NCBI GenBank assembly: GCA_958295825.1
Contig: OY282375.1
Coordinates: forward strand, 2,341,489 to 2,405,488
DNA length: 64,000 nt
Direction of reading: 5' to 3'
From: an uncultured Candidatus Entotheonella sp.
Lineage (GTDB): Bacteria; Tectomicrobia; Entotheonellia; Entotheonellales; Entotheonellaceae
Shown: piece after piece, positions 34,262-44,345 of the stretch
Position numbering within the stretch: position 1 is the first letter of the stretch
Layout of the letters: every line of letters begins with the position of its first letter
The notes under the pieces: model-generated
What the model saw: only the letters and a program-made list of their open reading frames with translations
Databases searched by the model: none
What the model was told of the DNA's origin: nothing
Translations under genes and position numbers: made by a program

Positions 34262-35938
34262 ATGCCCGGCCTGAAACGATTGTGCAGGGTTCTGACCATC
34301 GCGTTGCTTGTCGTGGCGGTTGTCGCCTCGAACGGCGGCGTGGCGCGCGCGCAGGTTGGCGCGACATCGGAGCCGGTGTCCCGGGAGGTGTTCCGCGACC
34401 ACATATCGGCTGCGATCGTGCAGACGAGGTGCATCTATTGCCACGTCGAGGGCAGTCGGTCGGGCCACACCCGGTTGGTGTTCGTGCGCGAATCGGACAC
34501 GCCCGACCATGAGTCGCTCAACTTGCAGGCCTTTGCGGATTTTCTTGCAACGGTCGAGGGTGGCCAGGAACACATCCTGACCAAGATTCAGGGGGTGGCC
34601 CACGGCGGCGGTGCGCAGGTGCCGGCGGGGTCCGCCAACTTCGCGAACGTGGATCACTTCCTGGCGCTGCTGGCAGGCCATCCACAGGGTTTTATCGCAC
34701 GCCTCCTGGAACGACTGGACGCCGGAGAACCCTCGTTGCTGTTTGGCGTCACCACGCCTGCGGATGGGGATACCGTAGCAGGGGATGCCGTGGCCATCTC
34801 GGCCACTGGCGCCCCCACCGCGGCGGTTCACTTCGCATACCGCCTGGCCGACGCCCCGGAAGAAGGGTTCGCGTATCTCGGCGCAGCAGCCAACGGAGCC
34901 GCTGCCCGGCTGGCGTGGAACACCTCGGTCTTGATGGATGGAGACTACGAGATTGCGGCCCTGTTCACGCAAGACGAGGGCGACAACGTCACCTCCGATG
35001 CCATCGTGGTGAGCGTCGATAACGTCGAGCCTGCCGAACCGCCGGACATCGAGGAAGACCGCGGCCACAAGACGCAGGCGCTGCGGATGGATGCGGCGCA
35101 TGAGGTGATCACGGCCGACGGGGTGGTGGTGATGATTCCGGCCGGCGCCCTTGACGGCGACGATCGGATAATGATAACGGTGACAGACCCGCCGGACCCG
35201 GAAACAGCGCCGGGCGACGCCGTCGGGATCGGGATCGACATCGCGCTGTCCAGTGGACAAGATGTCTTCCGTGAAGCCGTTACCGTCAGTCTCCCATACC
35301 CGGAAGGGAAGCCGGACGGGCTCGTGGACCACACGTCCATCCCGGAAACCGGCCTGTCGCTATGGTTCTTCGACCCGCAGGCGGACGCCTGGGTGTTGAT
35401 TCCCGCGTCAAGGGTGCAGCCCGATGCGGACCTGGTGGTCGCCGACGGGACGCAGACGGGGGAATTTGGCATCTTCAACGCCCCGCTGCTGCGGGTGGAA
35501 CAGGACGGAGGGGCCATGACGGGCCTGGCTTTCGGCGCCGGGGCAACGGCATTGACGTTTACCGTGGTGAATGACAATCCCGCTTCGCAGCCCCTCACCT
35601 GGACGATTGATCCTCCGGCCCCGGCGTGGCTGTCCGTCGCGCCGGACCGGGGCGCCGGCGACTCGGGGTCGGGAGCCAGGGTCGCGGTGTCCGTGGACCG
35701 AACGGGCCTGGAATCCGGCGACTATGCCGGCACGCTGCATATCAGGTCCAATGGCGGCGTTCGGGAGGTGAGCGTTTCGATGCGCGTGCCGGCAGGGCCG
35801 AGTGGGGGTGGATGCGCCGTGCTTTCGGGCTTCCCCGGGGCGCCTCCGGACCCCACGCTCATCGGTCTTCTGGGACTCGTGACGCTCTACCTGATTTTTG
35901 GACGACGGCGCCTGAGGCGTCAGGCCGCGATGGGGTGA
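34262..35938 (+). CDS. Exported CxxCH protein with ZU5-like and BACON-like domains and a C-terminal sorting tail
   Basis: 558 residues. Signal peptide (MPGLKRLCRVLTIALLVVAV..., cleavage near ARAQ), then one haem-type motif C57-IY-C60-H61 in a module ending GVAHGGGAQVPAGSANFANV. A beta-rich region follows, with a ZU5-like part (ITADGVVVMIPAGALDGDDR, near 280-300) and a BACON-like part (APAWLSVAPDRGAG, near 460). The C-terminus is tripartite: GGGCAV with a conserved Cys, a hydrophobic helix (DPTLIGLLGLVTLYLIF) and GRRRLRR. It resembles the MYXO/JDVT-CTERM class recognised by a dedicated intramembrane protease. GGGAGGATAAG precedes the ATG. It shares its N-terminal module with the next gene. Confidence 0.75.
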   Translation: MPGLKRLCRVLTIALLVVAVVASNGGVARAQVGATSEPVSREVFRDHISAAIVQTRCIYCHVEGSRSGHTRLVFVRESDTPDHESLNLQAFADFLATVEGGQEHILTKIQGVAHGGGAQVPAGSANFANVDHFLALLAGHPQGFIARLLERLDAGEPSLLFGVTTPADGDTVAGDAVAISATGAPTAAVHFAYRLADAPEEGFAYLGAAANGAAARLAWNTSVLMDGDYEIAALFTQDEGDNVTSDAIVVSVDNVEPAEPPDIEEDRGHKTQALRMDAAHEVITADGVVVMIPAGALDGDDRIMITVTDPPDPETAPGDAVGIGIDIALSSGQDVFREAVTVSLPYPEGKPDGLVDHTSIPETGLSLWFFDPQADAWVLIPASRVQPDADLVVADGTQTGEFGIFNAPLLRVEQDGGAMTGLAFGAGATALTFTVVNDNPASQPLTWTIDPPAPAWLSVAPDRGAGDSGSGARVAVSVDRTGLESGDYAGTLHIRSNGGVREVSVSMRVPAGPSGGGCAVLSGFPGAPPDPTLIGLLGLVTLYLIFGRRRLRRQAAMG

Positions 35939-36010
35939 CACGTCCAGCCGACAGACGACATGGATGCCGCAAGCCCGGTTCATCAACCCCCTGACTTGGG
36001 AGGACAACGG

Positions 36011-39000
36011 ATGTCCTGCGTGAAACGGTTATGCAAAGCGCTGGCGAGCGCCTTGTGCGTCGTGGCGGCTCTCGCTTCGGACATGGGCGCGCCGCGCGCG
36101 CAGGGCGGCGACACGGCGGCGGCGGTGTTCGCGACCCACGTCTCGGGGGCGATCGTGCAGTCGAGGTGCGTCAACTGCCACGTTGAGGGGGGCGTGTCGG
36201 GTCATACGCGGCTGGTGTTCGTGCGGTCGTCGGACGCAGCCGATCACGAGGCGCTCAACCTGCGGGCCTTTGAGAATCTTCTCAACGCGGTCGAGGATGA
36301 GGGCGGCGGAACCTACGTCCTGAACAAGATTCAGGGGGTGTCGCACGGCGGCGGGGCGCAGGTGCCGGCGGGCTCTGCCGACTTTGCCAACATGCAGCGG
36401 TTTCTGGGGCTGCTGGGCGAGCCGATCGTGCGGGTGCGGCTGACGCCGGAGACGTTGTTCAGTACGGTACGCATGGCGTCGCCCCGCAAGACCTTGCGGC
36501 GGGCGGCGTTGATCTTTGCGGGGCGCCTCCCGACGGAAGCGGAGTACGCGGCGGTTGAAGGTGGTGACGAGACGGCGTTGCGCGCCACGGTCCGGGGGTT
36601 GATGGAGGGGCCGGAGTTCCACGAGTTCCTGATCCGGGCGAGCAATGACCGGCTGCTGACGGATCGGGATACATTGCTCATGAACGATGAAGTCCAGTTT
36701 GTCGATTACACAAATGAACTTTATCGCCGAAGGAAGGCAGCACTTGCGAACGGCGATGAACAAGAATTTGTCGCCTGGTTCGAGAAGACACAATACGGTT
36801 TTCGCCGAGCACCGCTGGAGTTGATTGCGCACGTGGCGGAAAACGACCTGCCGTACACGGAGATCCTGACCGCCAACTACATCATGGCGAATCCGTGGGC
36901 GGCCCGCGCCTACGGCGCTTCGACGCGCTTCGACGACTCCGGAGACCCCTTCGAGTTCAGGCCGTCGAAGATCGTGAGCTACTACCGGAGAGGTGACGGA
37001 TTCGAGGCCGAATACGATCCGATCCTTCAATTAAACCGCGTGCTTAATCCCGGGTCCTTGAGCACGACCTATCCGCACGCCGGCATTCTCAACACGACGT
37101 CATTCCTCATTCGCTACCCCACGACGGCCACCAACCGCAACCGGGCGCGGGCGCGCTGGACCTACTACCACTTCCTCGGCCTCGACGTGGAGAAGTCCGC
37201 GTCGCGAACCACCGATCCGGTGGCTCTGGCGGACACCAACAACCCGACCCTGCGCAATCCCGCCTGCACGGTGTGCCACAGCGTCCTCGATCCGGTGGCC
37301 GGGGCGTTCCAGAACTACGGCGACGACGGGCTGTACAAAGACCAGGAGGGCGGGCTGGACTCGCTGGACGAGTTCTACAAGCAGCGGGAGGGACCGTCGT
37401 TGACGATCCGGGCCGAGTCCTGGGCGGAGCGGGAGACGCTGGTCTGGCCCGTGTCGTTGGCCGCCGGCGTCGAGACCTTGAGGGTGACGCACACGAATGA
37501 CTTCTGGGATGGGGTTGCCAAAGAGAGCGGGCGCGTCTATCTGGACCGCCTGCGTGTGACCGATGTCAATGACCGCGTCATCGTCAGCCGCGAGTTCGAG
37601 AGCCTGGAGCCGCCGGTCGCTCACTGGGGGAACCGTTGCGGGCAGGCCGAACGCAACCCAGCCACCGGGCGCAGTGACCATTTCCTGCTCTGGAGCGGCG
37701 GCGCCTCCTGCGCATTCTTCATCGAGGTCGAGATTCCGAACGCCGGCGTCTACGACGTTGAGGTCGTGGCTTGGTCGAATGGGTTGGACGAGCGGTACGG
37801 GGAAGACGGTTATGCGAGGCTCTCGGTAACAGAAGCGGGGAACTTCTACCAGGAAGGCGACACCTGGTACCGCGACATGCGTACCCCGGGCTTCGCCGGC
37901 GAGTCGGCGCCGAGCCCCGACAACAGCGCGCAGTGGCTGGCCAGGCGAATCGTCGCCGACGAGCGTTTTGCCGAGGCGGCCGTCAAGTTCTGGTGGCCGG
38001 CGATCATGGGCAGCGAGGTAGCGGAGACACCCGAGGACGAAAGAGATGCGGACTTCGAGGGGCGGCTGCTCGCCGCCAATGCCCAGGGCGCCGAGGTGAC
38101 GCGGCTGGCCGGCGGATTCCGGCGCGGCTTCCAGGGCAGTTCGTACACGTACAATCTCAAGAACCTGCTGGTGGAGATCGTGCTCTCGAAGTGGTTTCGC
38201 GCCGACGCGGTCAGCGACGCGGACGCGGCGCGACGCGTGGCGCTTCACGATGCCGGCGCCCGGCGGCTGCTGACGCCGGAGGAACTGGCGCGCAAGACCG
38301 CCGCCATCACCGGCGTGCAGTGGGGACGATATCCCGCGTCAAGACGACTCTCGCCAAGTCATGTAGGTGCGTTCAGCGCGTTGACAGACGATTTTCGACT
38401 GCTGTACGGCGGCATCGACTCGGACGGGATTACGGAGCGGGCGCGGGATATCACGGCGGTGATGGCCGGCGTTGCCAAGCGGCACGCGGCAGATATGAGC
38501 TGCCCGGTCGTCATGCGCGAGGTCTACTTCCTGCCTGATGCGGAGCGGCGGCTGTTCGCCGGCATCACCCCGTACGTGACGCCGGTATCGGAGTTCAGCG
38601 ACACCTTCGAGATAACGGCGGCATCCCGGTCGGCAAGGGAGACCCTGCCCTTGCAGGGCCACCTGACGGCTGGCGGGAAGACCGTATTGCTGGCGTTCCT
38701 CAACGACTACTACGATCACGAAACCAGGGGCGATCGCGACGTCCTGCTGGACCGGTTGACGGTTCGCCAAGGAAACACGGTGGTTTATCGCTACGAGATG
38801 GAAAATCTGGACCACCAACCCGAATGCCACCACGTGGAACAGGGCGCCTTCCATCTTTCCGGCAGCGGCGAGGGATGCGTATTGGCCGTGCCCGTGGACA
38901 TTCCCTCCGATGGCATATACCGAGTCGAGGTAGAAGCCTGGGCTGACCACGCTGGCGACGAGCTTCCCAGGTTGAGCGTCGCGGTCGAGTCGGCTACCGG

Positions 39001-39397
39001 AGGCTCGGCCGGGTCGGGAGCCATCAGGAACAAGCTCGTCGAGTTGCACGACAAGCTGTTCGGCGCTCAGGTCAGGCCCGATTCGCCGGACGTGGAGGCA
39101 GCGTACCGGCTCTTCGTCGACGTGTGGGAACGCCATCGCGAGGCGGGGGATGGTCGGTTCGCGTGGTGGCGTTGCCACCACTTTGCCAGCGACAGATCTT
39201 ACTTCGAAGGCATCCTGGATGGCGCCGTGACGGAGCGCCGGAATGAATACGGAGACTGGCAGTACAACTTCGATTGGGACCGGATCGACGACTTCCTGGA
39301 CGACATCGACTTCTCGGATCCTCACAACACCACGCGCGCCTGGGAGGTCGTATTGGCCGCCCTGATGATGGACTACCGCTACCTGTATCTGAATTGA
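36011..39397 (+). CDS. Exported DUF1588/DUF1592-like cytochrome protein with carbohydrate-binding-like domains
   Basis: 1128 residues from MSCVKRLCKALASALCVVAA (signal peptide, cleavage near APRAQ). The N-terminal module is paralogous to the upstream gene (C53-VN-C56-H57 ... GVSHGGGAQVPAGSADFANM). It is followed by DUF1592/DUF1588-like regions, including a second haem-type motif C419-TV-C422-H423 in NPACTVCHSVLDPVAG. Two Ca-dependent xylan-binding (CBM60-like) segments are seen (LRVTHTNDFWD and LLAFLNDYYDH, each with a YLDRL/LLDRL strand). Start 36011 follows GGGAGGACAACGG. The partner family of DUF1592 proteins is DUF1501, and that gene follows at 39472. The pair is probably an extracytoplasmic redox/hydrolase complex of unknown substrate. 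Confidence 0.78.
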   Translation: MSCVKRLCKALASALCVVAALASDMGAPRAQGGDTAAAVFATHVSGAIVQSRCVNCHVEGGVSGHTRLVFVRSSDAADHEALNLRAFENLLNAVEDEGGGTYVLNKIQGVSHGGGAQVPAGSADFANMQRFLGLLGEPIVRVRLTPETLFSTVRMASPRKTLRRAALIFAGRLPTEAEYAAVEGGDETALRATVRGLMEGPEFHEFLIRASNDRLLTDRDTLLMNDEVQFVDYTNELYRRRKAALANGDEQEFVAWFEKTQYGFRRAPLELIAHVAENDLPYTEILTANYIMANPWAARAYGASTRFDDSGDPFEFRPSKIVSYYRRGDGFEAEYDPILQLNRVLNPGSLSTTYPHAGILNTTSFLIRYPTTATNRNRARARWTYYHFLGLDVEKSASRTTDPVALADTNNPTLRNPACTVCHSVLDPVAGAFQNYGDDGLYKDQEGGLDSLDEFYKQREGPSLTIRAESWAERETLVWPVSLAAGVETLRVTHTNDFWDGVAKESGRVYLDRLRVTDVNDRVIVSREFESLEPPVAHWGNRCGQAERNPATGRSDHFLLWSGGASCAFFIEVEIPNAGVYDVEVVAWSNGLDERYGEDGYARLSVTEAGNFYQEGDTWYRDMRTPGFAGESAPSPDNSAQWLARRIVADERFAEAAVKFWWPAIMGSEVAETPEDERDADFEGRLLAANAQGAEVTRLAGGFRRGFQGSSYTYNLKNLLVEIVLSKWFRADAVSDADAARRVALHDAGARRLLTPEELARKTAAITGVQWGRYPASRRLSPSHVGAFSALTDDFRLLYGGIDSDGITERARDITAVMAGVAKRHAADMSCPVVMREVYFLPDAERRLFAGITPYVTPVSEFSDTFEITAASRSARETLPLQGHLTAGGKTVLLAFLNDYYDHETRGDRDVLLDRLTVRQGNTVVYRYEMENLDHQPECHHVEQGAFHLSGSGEGCVLAVPVDIPSDGIYRVEVEAWADHAGDELPRLSVAVESATGGSAGSGAIRNKLVELHDKLFGAQVRPDSPDVEAAYRLFVDVWERHREAGDGRFAWWRCHHFASDRSYFEGILDGAVTERRNEYGDWQYNFDWDRIDDFLDDIDFSDPHNTTRAWEVVLAALMMDYRYLYLN

Positions 39398-39471
39398 GCC
39401 TTGAGTTGCGAGTTTTCAGCTTCCAGTCTGAAAACCCAAAACTAAAAACCGCCTTCAAGGGAGACAACGCC

Positions 39472-40764
39472 ATGCGACGACGCACGCTGCTCAAGGGCCT
39501 GCTGGCCGCCGCCATCGGCGCGCCGGGCTTCCGCCTGCCGCTGGTCAACGCCGCCGACTACCGCGGCAAGCTGTTCGTCTTCGTGCAGGCCGACGGCGGC
39601 TGGGACCCGACGAGCTTCTGCGACCCCAAGGCCAACACCCGGGGCGAGCCGGTCATCAACCACTGGGCCGAGCGCGACGACATCCGCCAGGTCGGCAACA
39701 TCTTCTACGCGCCTTTCGCCAACAACGCGGCGTTCTTCGAGAAATATCACCAGCGCATGCTGGTCATCAACGGCGTGGACGCGCAGACGAACTCGCACAC
39801 CGTGGGCGTCGTGCACAACTGGAGCGGGCGGAATTCCGAGGGTTATCCGACGCTCAGCGCGTTGAGCGCCGCCCACTACGCCCCGAACCTGCCGATTCCC
39901 TACCTGAGCTTCGGTGGTTACTCCGTGACCGGCGGCCTCACGCGATTCACCCGCATCGACAGGCCCGAGCCGCTGCGCGCCATCGCTGACCCGACGACAC
40001 ATATAGGGAATCCCGCCGAGCGGACGTTCAGCGAGGCGGACTGGGCGGCTCTGGAGTTGTACCGGGCGGCTACCGCCGAGCGCCTGGCCGCGGCGCCCGA
40101 TCTGTTGCCGGGCGACACGCGTCATCTGGCGTTCTACCGCTCCGCCTTCGCGCCCGAGGGGTTCGGAGGGCTGAAGGCGTACAGCGACGCGCTTCCTCCC
40201 GAAAACGAGCTTGAACAAGAGGAGGAGGGGCCGAATGACCTCTGGAGTAGTTCTTTACGCCCACAAGCGCAGTTGACGGTGCTGGCGTTCAAGACCGGCG
40301 TGGCGGTCAGCGCGGATTTGCACCTGGGCGGCTTCGACACGCACCAGAATCACGACCCGGATCACGAATGGCTGCTGGGCAACCTGACCCGTTCGGTGGA
40401 CTACCTGTGGGACTACGCCGAGGCGCACGGCGTCGCCGACCGCCTGGTAGTGGTGATGGGCTCGGACTTCGGGCGCACCAACTTCTACAACTCGGTAGCA
40501 GGCAAGGACCACTGGCCCATCGGCAGCTACGTCGTCATGGAGAAGAACCAGCGCTGGACCAACCGGGTGGTGGGCGAGACCGACGAGTTGCACTTCGCCT
40601 ACCGGATCGACCCGCGCACGCTGCGCCGCGACGATAACGGCGGAACGATCATCTACCCCAAGCACGTGCACAAGGCGCTGCGCCGTTACCTCGGCATCGA
40701 AAACTCGGCTGGCGCGCGGCGGTTTCCGTTCCCCGCCACCGAAGACTTCACGTTCTTCGGCTAG
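39472..40764 (+). CDS. Tat-exported DUF1501 family protein
   Basis: 430 residues with a twin-arginine-like N-terminus (MRRRTLLKGLLAAAIGAPGF). The body has the alkaline-phosphatase/sulfatase-like DUF1501 features: FVFVQADGGWDPTSF, VINGVDAQTNSHTVG, the metal-site-like GGFDTHQNH and VVVMGSDFGRTNFYN with GKDHWPIGSYVVM. Proteins of this family are exported folded and are encoded next to DUF1592-type cytochromes, as here (74 nt gap). AAGGGAGA lies upstream of the ATG. Confidence 0.85.
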   Translation: MRRRTLLKGLLAAAIGAPGFRLPLVNAADYRGKLFVFVQADGGWDPTSFCDPKANTRGEPVINHWAERDDIRQVGNIFYAPFANNAAFFEKYHQRMLVINGVDAQTNSHTVGVVHNWSGRNSEGYPTLSALSAAHYAPNLPIPYLSFGGYSVTGGLTRFTRIDRPEPLRAIADPTTHIGNPAERTFSEADWAALELYRAATAERLAAAPDLLPGDTRHLAFYRSAFAPEGFGGLKAYSDALPPENELEQEEEGPNDLWSSSLRPQAQLTVLAFKTGVAVSADLHLGGFDTHQNHDPDHEWLLGNLTRSVDYLWDYAEAHGVADRLVVVMGSDFGRTNFYNSVAGKDHWPIGSYVVMEKNQRWTNRVVGETDELHFAYRIDPRTLRRDDNGGTIIYPKHVHKALRRYLGIENSAGARRFPFPATEDFTFFG

Positions 40765-40783
40765 AGCATTTCCGTATCTAATG

Positions 40784-40917
40784 GAATTTTCGTTGACCGC
40801 GGCTTGCGTCAGCGCGTTGTCGGCATAGGCACCGACATCCATACCTTCGATGAAGTGCCCGATATCCGCACCCGCCCGGTCGATATCCGTCAGCAAGACA
40901 CGTGAATCAGGGCGCAT
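40784..40917 (-). pseudogene. Truncated HepT toxin (HEPN) gene
   Basis: Begins MRPDSRVLLTDIDRAGADIG, overlapping the MntA stop by 11 nt as in normal MntA/HepT operons, and matches the HepT half of the fusion at 23790. Similarity ends near 40784 after TQAAV, before the RX4HXY catalytic site, and a 1-nt loss near 40795 shifts frame. The toxin is therefore dead while its antitoxin remains. Confidence 0.8.
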
Positions 40918-41218
40918 AGACAAGCTCGCGAGATCGATTGATGGCCGCGCGCAGATACGGATTGTTGATTGCGCCGGACTCGACGAGATCGACAGGGCGG
41001 CCCAAGATCATACTCAGAGCTTCGGCAAGGTCGAAGAACTGGTCGAACGGCGCCAAACCGCTGTCGGGGTCGAATTCCACCAGAAAGTCGGCGTCGCTGG
41101 TCTGCGGATCGAAATCCGTGCCGCGCGCCGCTGAGCCGAACACTTCGAGCCGGGCCACGCCATAGCGTCGGCAGACTGCCGCCAGTTCCTCCTTCTTGTC
41201 AGCGATAGCGATGTGCAT
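40907..41218 (-). CDS. mntA: MntA-like nucleotidyltransferase antitoxin
   Basis: 103 residues almost identical to the first half of the fused gene at 23790-24452 (MHIAIADKKEELAAVCRRYG, GSAARG, SDADF), but with the normal ending INRSRELVYAP and stop. It is a MNT-domain antitoxin that would modify HepT. Its toxin partner here is truncated, so it may persist as an orphan able to neutralise the other copy. A shared flank up to the IS-A end shows that the whole block was duplicated. Confidence 0.85.
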   Translation of the reverse strand: MHIAIADKKEELAAVCRRYGVARLEVFGSAARGTDFDPQTSDADFLVEFDPDSGLAPFDQFFDLAEALSMILGRPVDLVESGAINNPYLRAAINRSRELVYAP

Positions 41219-41264
41219 GATAGACCTCCGTGATGTCCAGGCGGATGGCCGATGCCCTGGCTAG

Positions 41265-42101
41265 GCTCAGGACCTATAAAAGGCTTATCCTTGGGCATGT
41301 AGGATTCAAGACTCTGACTCCATCAGGAGGTTCCTCATGCCCGAACACGACTTCTGGCTATCCGACGCGCAATTTGCCCGACTTCAACCCCTGCTGCCGG
41401 GAAAGGTGCGTAGCGTCCCGCGGGTCGATGACCAAAAGGTCATCAGCGGTATCATCTACGTCATCCGCTATGGGCTGAAGTGGCGCGACGCGCCCGCTTG
41501 TTACGGACCCCACAAGACGCTCTACAACCGCTTCGCGCGCTGGGGCAGGGCCGGGGTCTTCGACCGCATCTTCCAGGCCTTGGCTGCCGAAGGCGCCGCC
41601 ACCGGGACGGTCATGATCGATAGCACCCATCGAGGGGCGCATCGTACCGCAGCCAGCTTGCTGAAAAAGGGGGGCTTTCGCGCTGCATCGAACGCACCCG
41701 GGGCGAGCTCAACTCCAAGCTCCACGCCGTCTGCGACGGCAAGCCCGTCGTGCTGCGGTTGACGGCGGGTCAAGTCAGCGACTACCGCGGGGCTGACATG
41801 GTGTTGCCGGCTCTACCGGAGGCCTTTGTCCTGATTGTCGCCAGGGGCTATGACAGCGACAGGCTGCGCAAGGCTCTTGCCGAACGTGGCGTCAAGTCCT
41901 GCATTCCAGGCCGCGCCAACCGTAAAGAGCCGATTGTCTACGACCACGGTCTTTACAAGCGTCGTAACCTCATCGAGCGCTTGTTCGGCAGACTCAAGGA
42001 TTGGCGCCGCATCGCCACCCGGTACGACCGCTGTGCGCATACCGTTCTTCAACGCCATCTGCATAGCTGCCACGGTTAGTTTCTGGTTATGAGTCCTGAG
42101 C
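41265..42101 (+). mobile_element. IS-A, near-complete copy (837 bp)
   Basis: Same termini as the other copies (GCTCAGGACC... / ...GTCCTGAGC) with CTAG at 41261-41264 and 42102-42105. It sits at the same site next to mntA as the copy at 24499, so the mntA/hepT plus IS-A block was duplicated together. Confidence 0.9.
41337..42079 (+). CDS. IS-A transposase, two frames
   Basis: OrfA from MPEHDFWLSDAQFARLQPLL runs to the slippery GAAAAAGGGGGGC near 41670. In the shifted frame RTRGELNSKLHAVCDGKPVV, LTAGQVSDYRGADMVLPALP, ARGYDSDRLRKALAERGVK and RRNLIERLFGRLKDWRRIAT follow. The second Asp motif reads IVARGYDSD instead of IADKGYDSD. An extra C near 42040 replaces the usual SAICIAATVSFWL ending by VLQRHLHSCHG. 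It may be weak or inactive. Confidence 0.78.
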
Positions 42102-42105
42102 CTAG

Positions 42106-42296
42106 CTACCGCGCACACCTTTGAAGTCTTGCCGAGGCACTGGGTGGTGGAACGAACTCTGGCCTGGCTGAACCGCAATCGTCGGCTTGCAAAGAACTTC
42201 GAGGCAACGCTTGCTACCGCTCAAACCCACCTTTATAAAAGAAACCTGTTGCCACAAGACGTCATGTGGAGCTGCCATTCCTGCCGGCAGAAATAA
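42106..42296 (+). pseudogene. C-terminal piece of another IS5-family transposase
   Basis: TFEVLPRHWVVERTLAWLNR and RRLAKNFEATLATAQTHLYK match the ending of IS5-family transposases ([26 protein letters not shown]). The N-terminal part was removed at the IS-A insertion point. Confidence 0.65.
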
Positions 42297-42534
42297 CAAA
42301 GAAGGACATCGACCCGGTTGACTGCCGGCAATGCCGGCAGGCACACCGCCCCCGGATGGAGCCACCGCGGAGACCGGCCCAGCACGGCCAACAAGACGTG
42401 CCGCCACTACGGCGCCAGTGGGCCTGTACTGGGAATCCATGAACTCGAAGTGGCGGTCCGTGCCACGCCAACGGCAACCTGCGCCAGTGCCCGGTCCAGC
42501 CGCTGCCGAAGGGACCCCAACCCCACACAACACA

Positions 42535-43479
42535 CTACAACCACCTGAGTGCCGACGCCGCATCTGCCCTGCGAGCGTACCGCGCCACCATGCGCGGCTC
42601 CTTCCAGCGTCCCTGGAGCTGCACCGCGGCATCCGACGCCCCCTGCGCCACCATGCGCTGGGCCAGGCCGACGCGCCCCGAATGCCCGCTGAAGCCCGGC
42701 CCCAAGCCGGCTTCCTTGCACAGCCTGGCCAGCCGTTCCGACAGCCGCGAGGCGCTCAGCCCGAACACCAGGCCGTCCTCGCGCACCCCGCAAAGGGACG
42801 CCATGCGCCCCAGCAAGCGCACCGCCATCGGCGTCAGCGCCACCGTGCGGCCTTCCCCCGCCTGATCCGTCTTCGAGCGCCGCACCGTCAGGCGGCCGCT
42901 GCCGTCGGCGGGAATCCGCTCGACGTCCTTCCAAAGCAGCCTCGCCGCAGCCCGGCGTCCGACAAGACGTGCGCCAGGGCCACGTCGAAAACCTGCCGCG
43001 CCAGCGCCTCCTCCCACGTCTCGAGCCCCGCGCCGGCCTTCTTGCGGCGCACCGGCTGCGCGGCCCTGAGCACCGTCAGCGCCTCCGCCGTCAACGCCCG
43101 CGCCTGACGGGCGGCCCCTTGGCCGCGCTCGCCCGCCAGGCGACCCAGCCCTTTGAGAACCGACCGCACCCTGGCATGTTTCGTCGGATCGGCCTCGCCA
43201 GCCTCCAGGTGCGCCCGGGCAAGCGCCGCCACCGTCATGCGCAGCGACGCCGGCGACCGCCCGGCGGCATGACGCGCCGCCAGAAACGCCGCCAAGGCCT
43301 CCGGCTCGGCCGGAAACACCGACACGCCGTTCTCCTGTGCCCATTTCGCCCAGATACGTCGCGCCGTGGCATAGGCCGCGACGGGTTGCCGGCGCCTGCT
43401 CAGCTTCCAACGCAGCCCGCAACACGGCCTCGACAGGCGCCGACAACGGCGGCACGTTCGGTATCATCTCATCCATCAT
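42535..43479 (-). pseudogene. Tyrosine recombinase/integrase with two frameshifts
   Basis: Reads across three frames: MMDEMIPNVPPLSAPVEAVL at the N-terminus; core-binding domain FPAEPEALAAFLAARHAAGR and the first catalytic Arg region VLSDAGLRR in a second frame (43325-42950); then LLWKDVERIPADGSGRLTVR, the HxxR box GHSGRVGLAQRM, LQGRWKEPRMVARY with the likely nucleophile Tyr in the third. Shifts lie near 43380 and 42950. The domain order and all catalytic boxes are recognisable, so decay is recent. Confidence 0.78.
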
Positions 43480-44090
43480 CACGTTCAATCCACCCTTTCC
43501 GAAAAGAAGAACAGCGTCTCCATCACTGCCGAGCAATCAACGAACTGGCCACAACGCTGCACAAAGCAGGCAGGACTCTGACCCCAGAAATGAAAAACTG
43601 CCGCGGGTGTGGCAAAAGCAAGTCAAACCCGTGCGGCAATGTTGCGCGCTTTAGGGAGTCGCCGCGTGGATCGCGGCTGTAGACGCTTGTCGGCGCCGGG
43701 GCGCACGCCGTGAACGGCGTTGCATGGGGGCCGCTGGGTAGCGGCTGGCGGGGTGCGCGCCGTGAACGGCGTGCTGTACTGCGTTGTTCGCCTTGTGGCG
43801 TACAGTGTCGCGCCCTGCCGCGCAGGTTTTTCGCAGGCGACGCGTCAAAGGGCGGGTGCAGAGCTGAAAAAGACGACACCCGTTGGTGAGATCAAGATAC
43901 GCCACGGCGGGCAGGATGTCCAGAGACCGGGTCTGGACGCGCCTAGGCGGTAGCCGCGCACCGACGGCCCGGGTTTGGCTACTGGACGTCCGCTGTTGGA
44001 TGGGTGGGGTCGACAGGGAGAAAAACCAGAAAAACACCACCAACCGCGCGTCGTCGTCGCCAGTCGGCGGACCTGAACGGCGTGCGGCGC
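43480..44090. other. No gene seen between two recombinase remnants
   Basis: Frames here are short and compositionally unconvincing. Imperfect direct repeats of ACGCCGTGAACGGCGT/C (43707-43722 and 43757-43771) are present, each with a GCCGT..ACGGC dyad. They may belong to an attachment site or end of the former integrative element. Confidence 0.4.
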
Positions 44091-44345
44091 CTACTCCAGG
44101 AACGTCAACGCGGCAGCGCCGGGCTCGCCGCGGGTATACGCCGCCGCCATACGAGGACTGGACCACCGGCCTTGCTGCATCACCACGCCGAGCGGCGCTT
44201 TCGCCGCCGTCATGCGGCGAGCCAGTCCTACCCGCCCGCTGTGACCGCCGAAGCCGTCGCCGAGACCGGCCGCAAGCGCCGCGGCCTTGATGCGTCGGTG
44301 TATCTGACTGGCGCTCGGGGCGAACACCCGCGCGCCTTCCGACGG
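44091..44345 (-). pseudogene. C-terminal remnant of a second tyrosine recombinase
   Basis: EGARVFAPSASQIHRRIKAA, the GGHSGRVGLARRM box and QQGRWSSPRMAAAYTRGE (Tyr nucleophile) are the catalytic C-terminus of an integrase related to, but different from, the one at 42535. The N-terminal two-thirds are lost at a sharp junction near 44345, where an unrelated plus-strand fragment begins. Confidence 0.7.
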
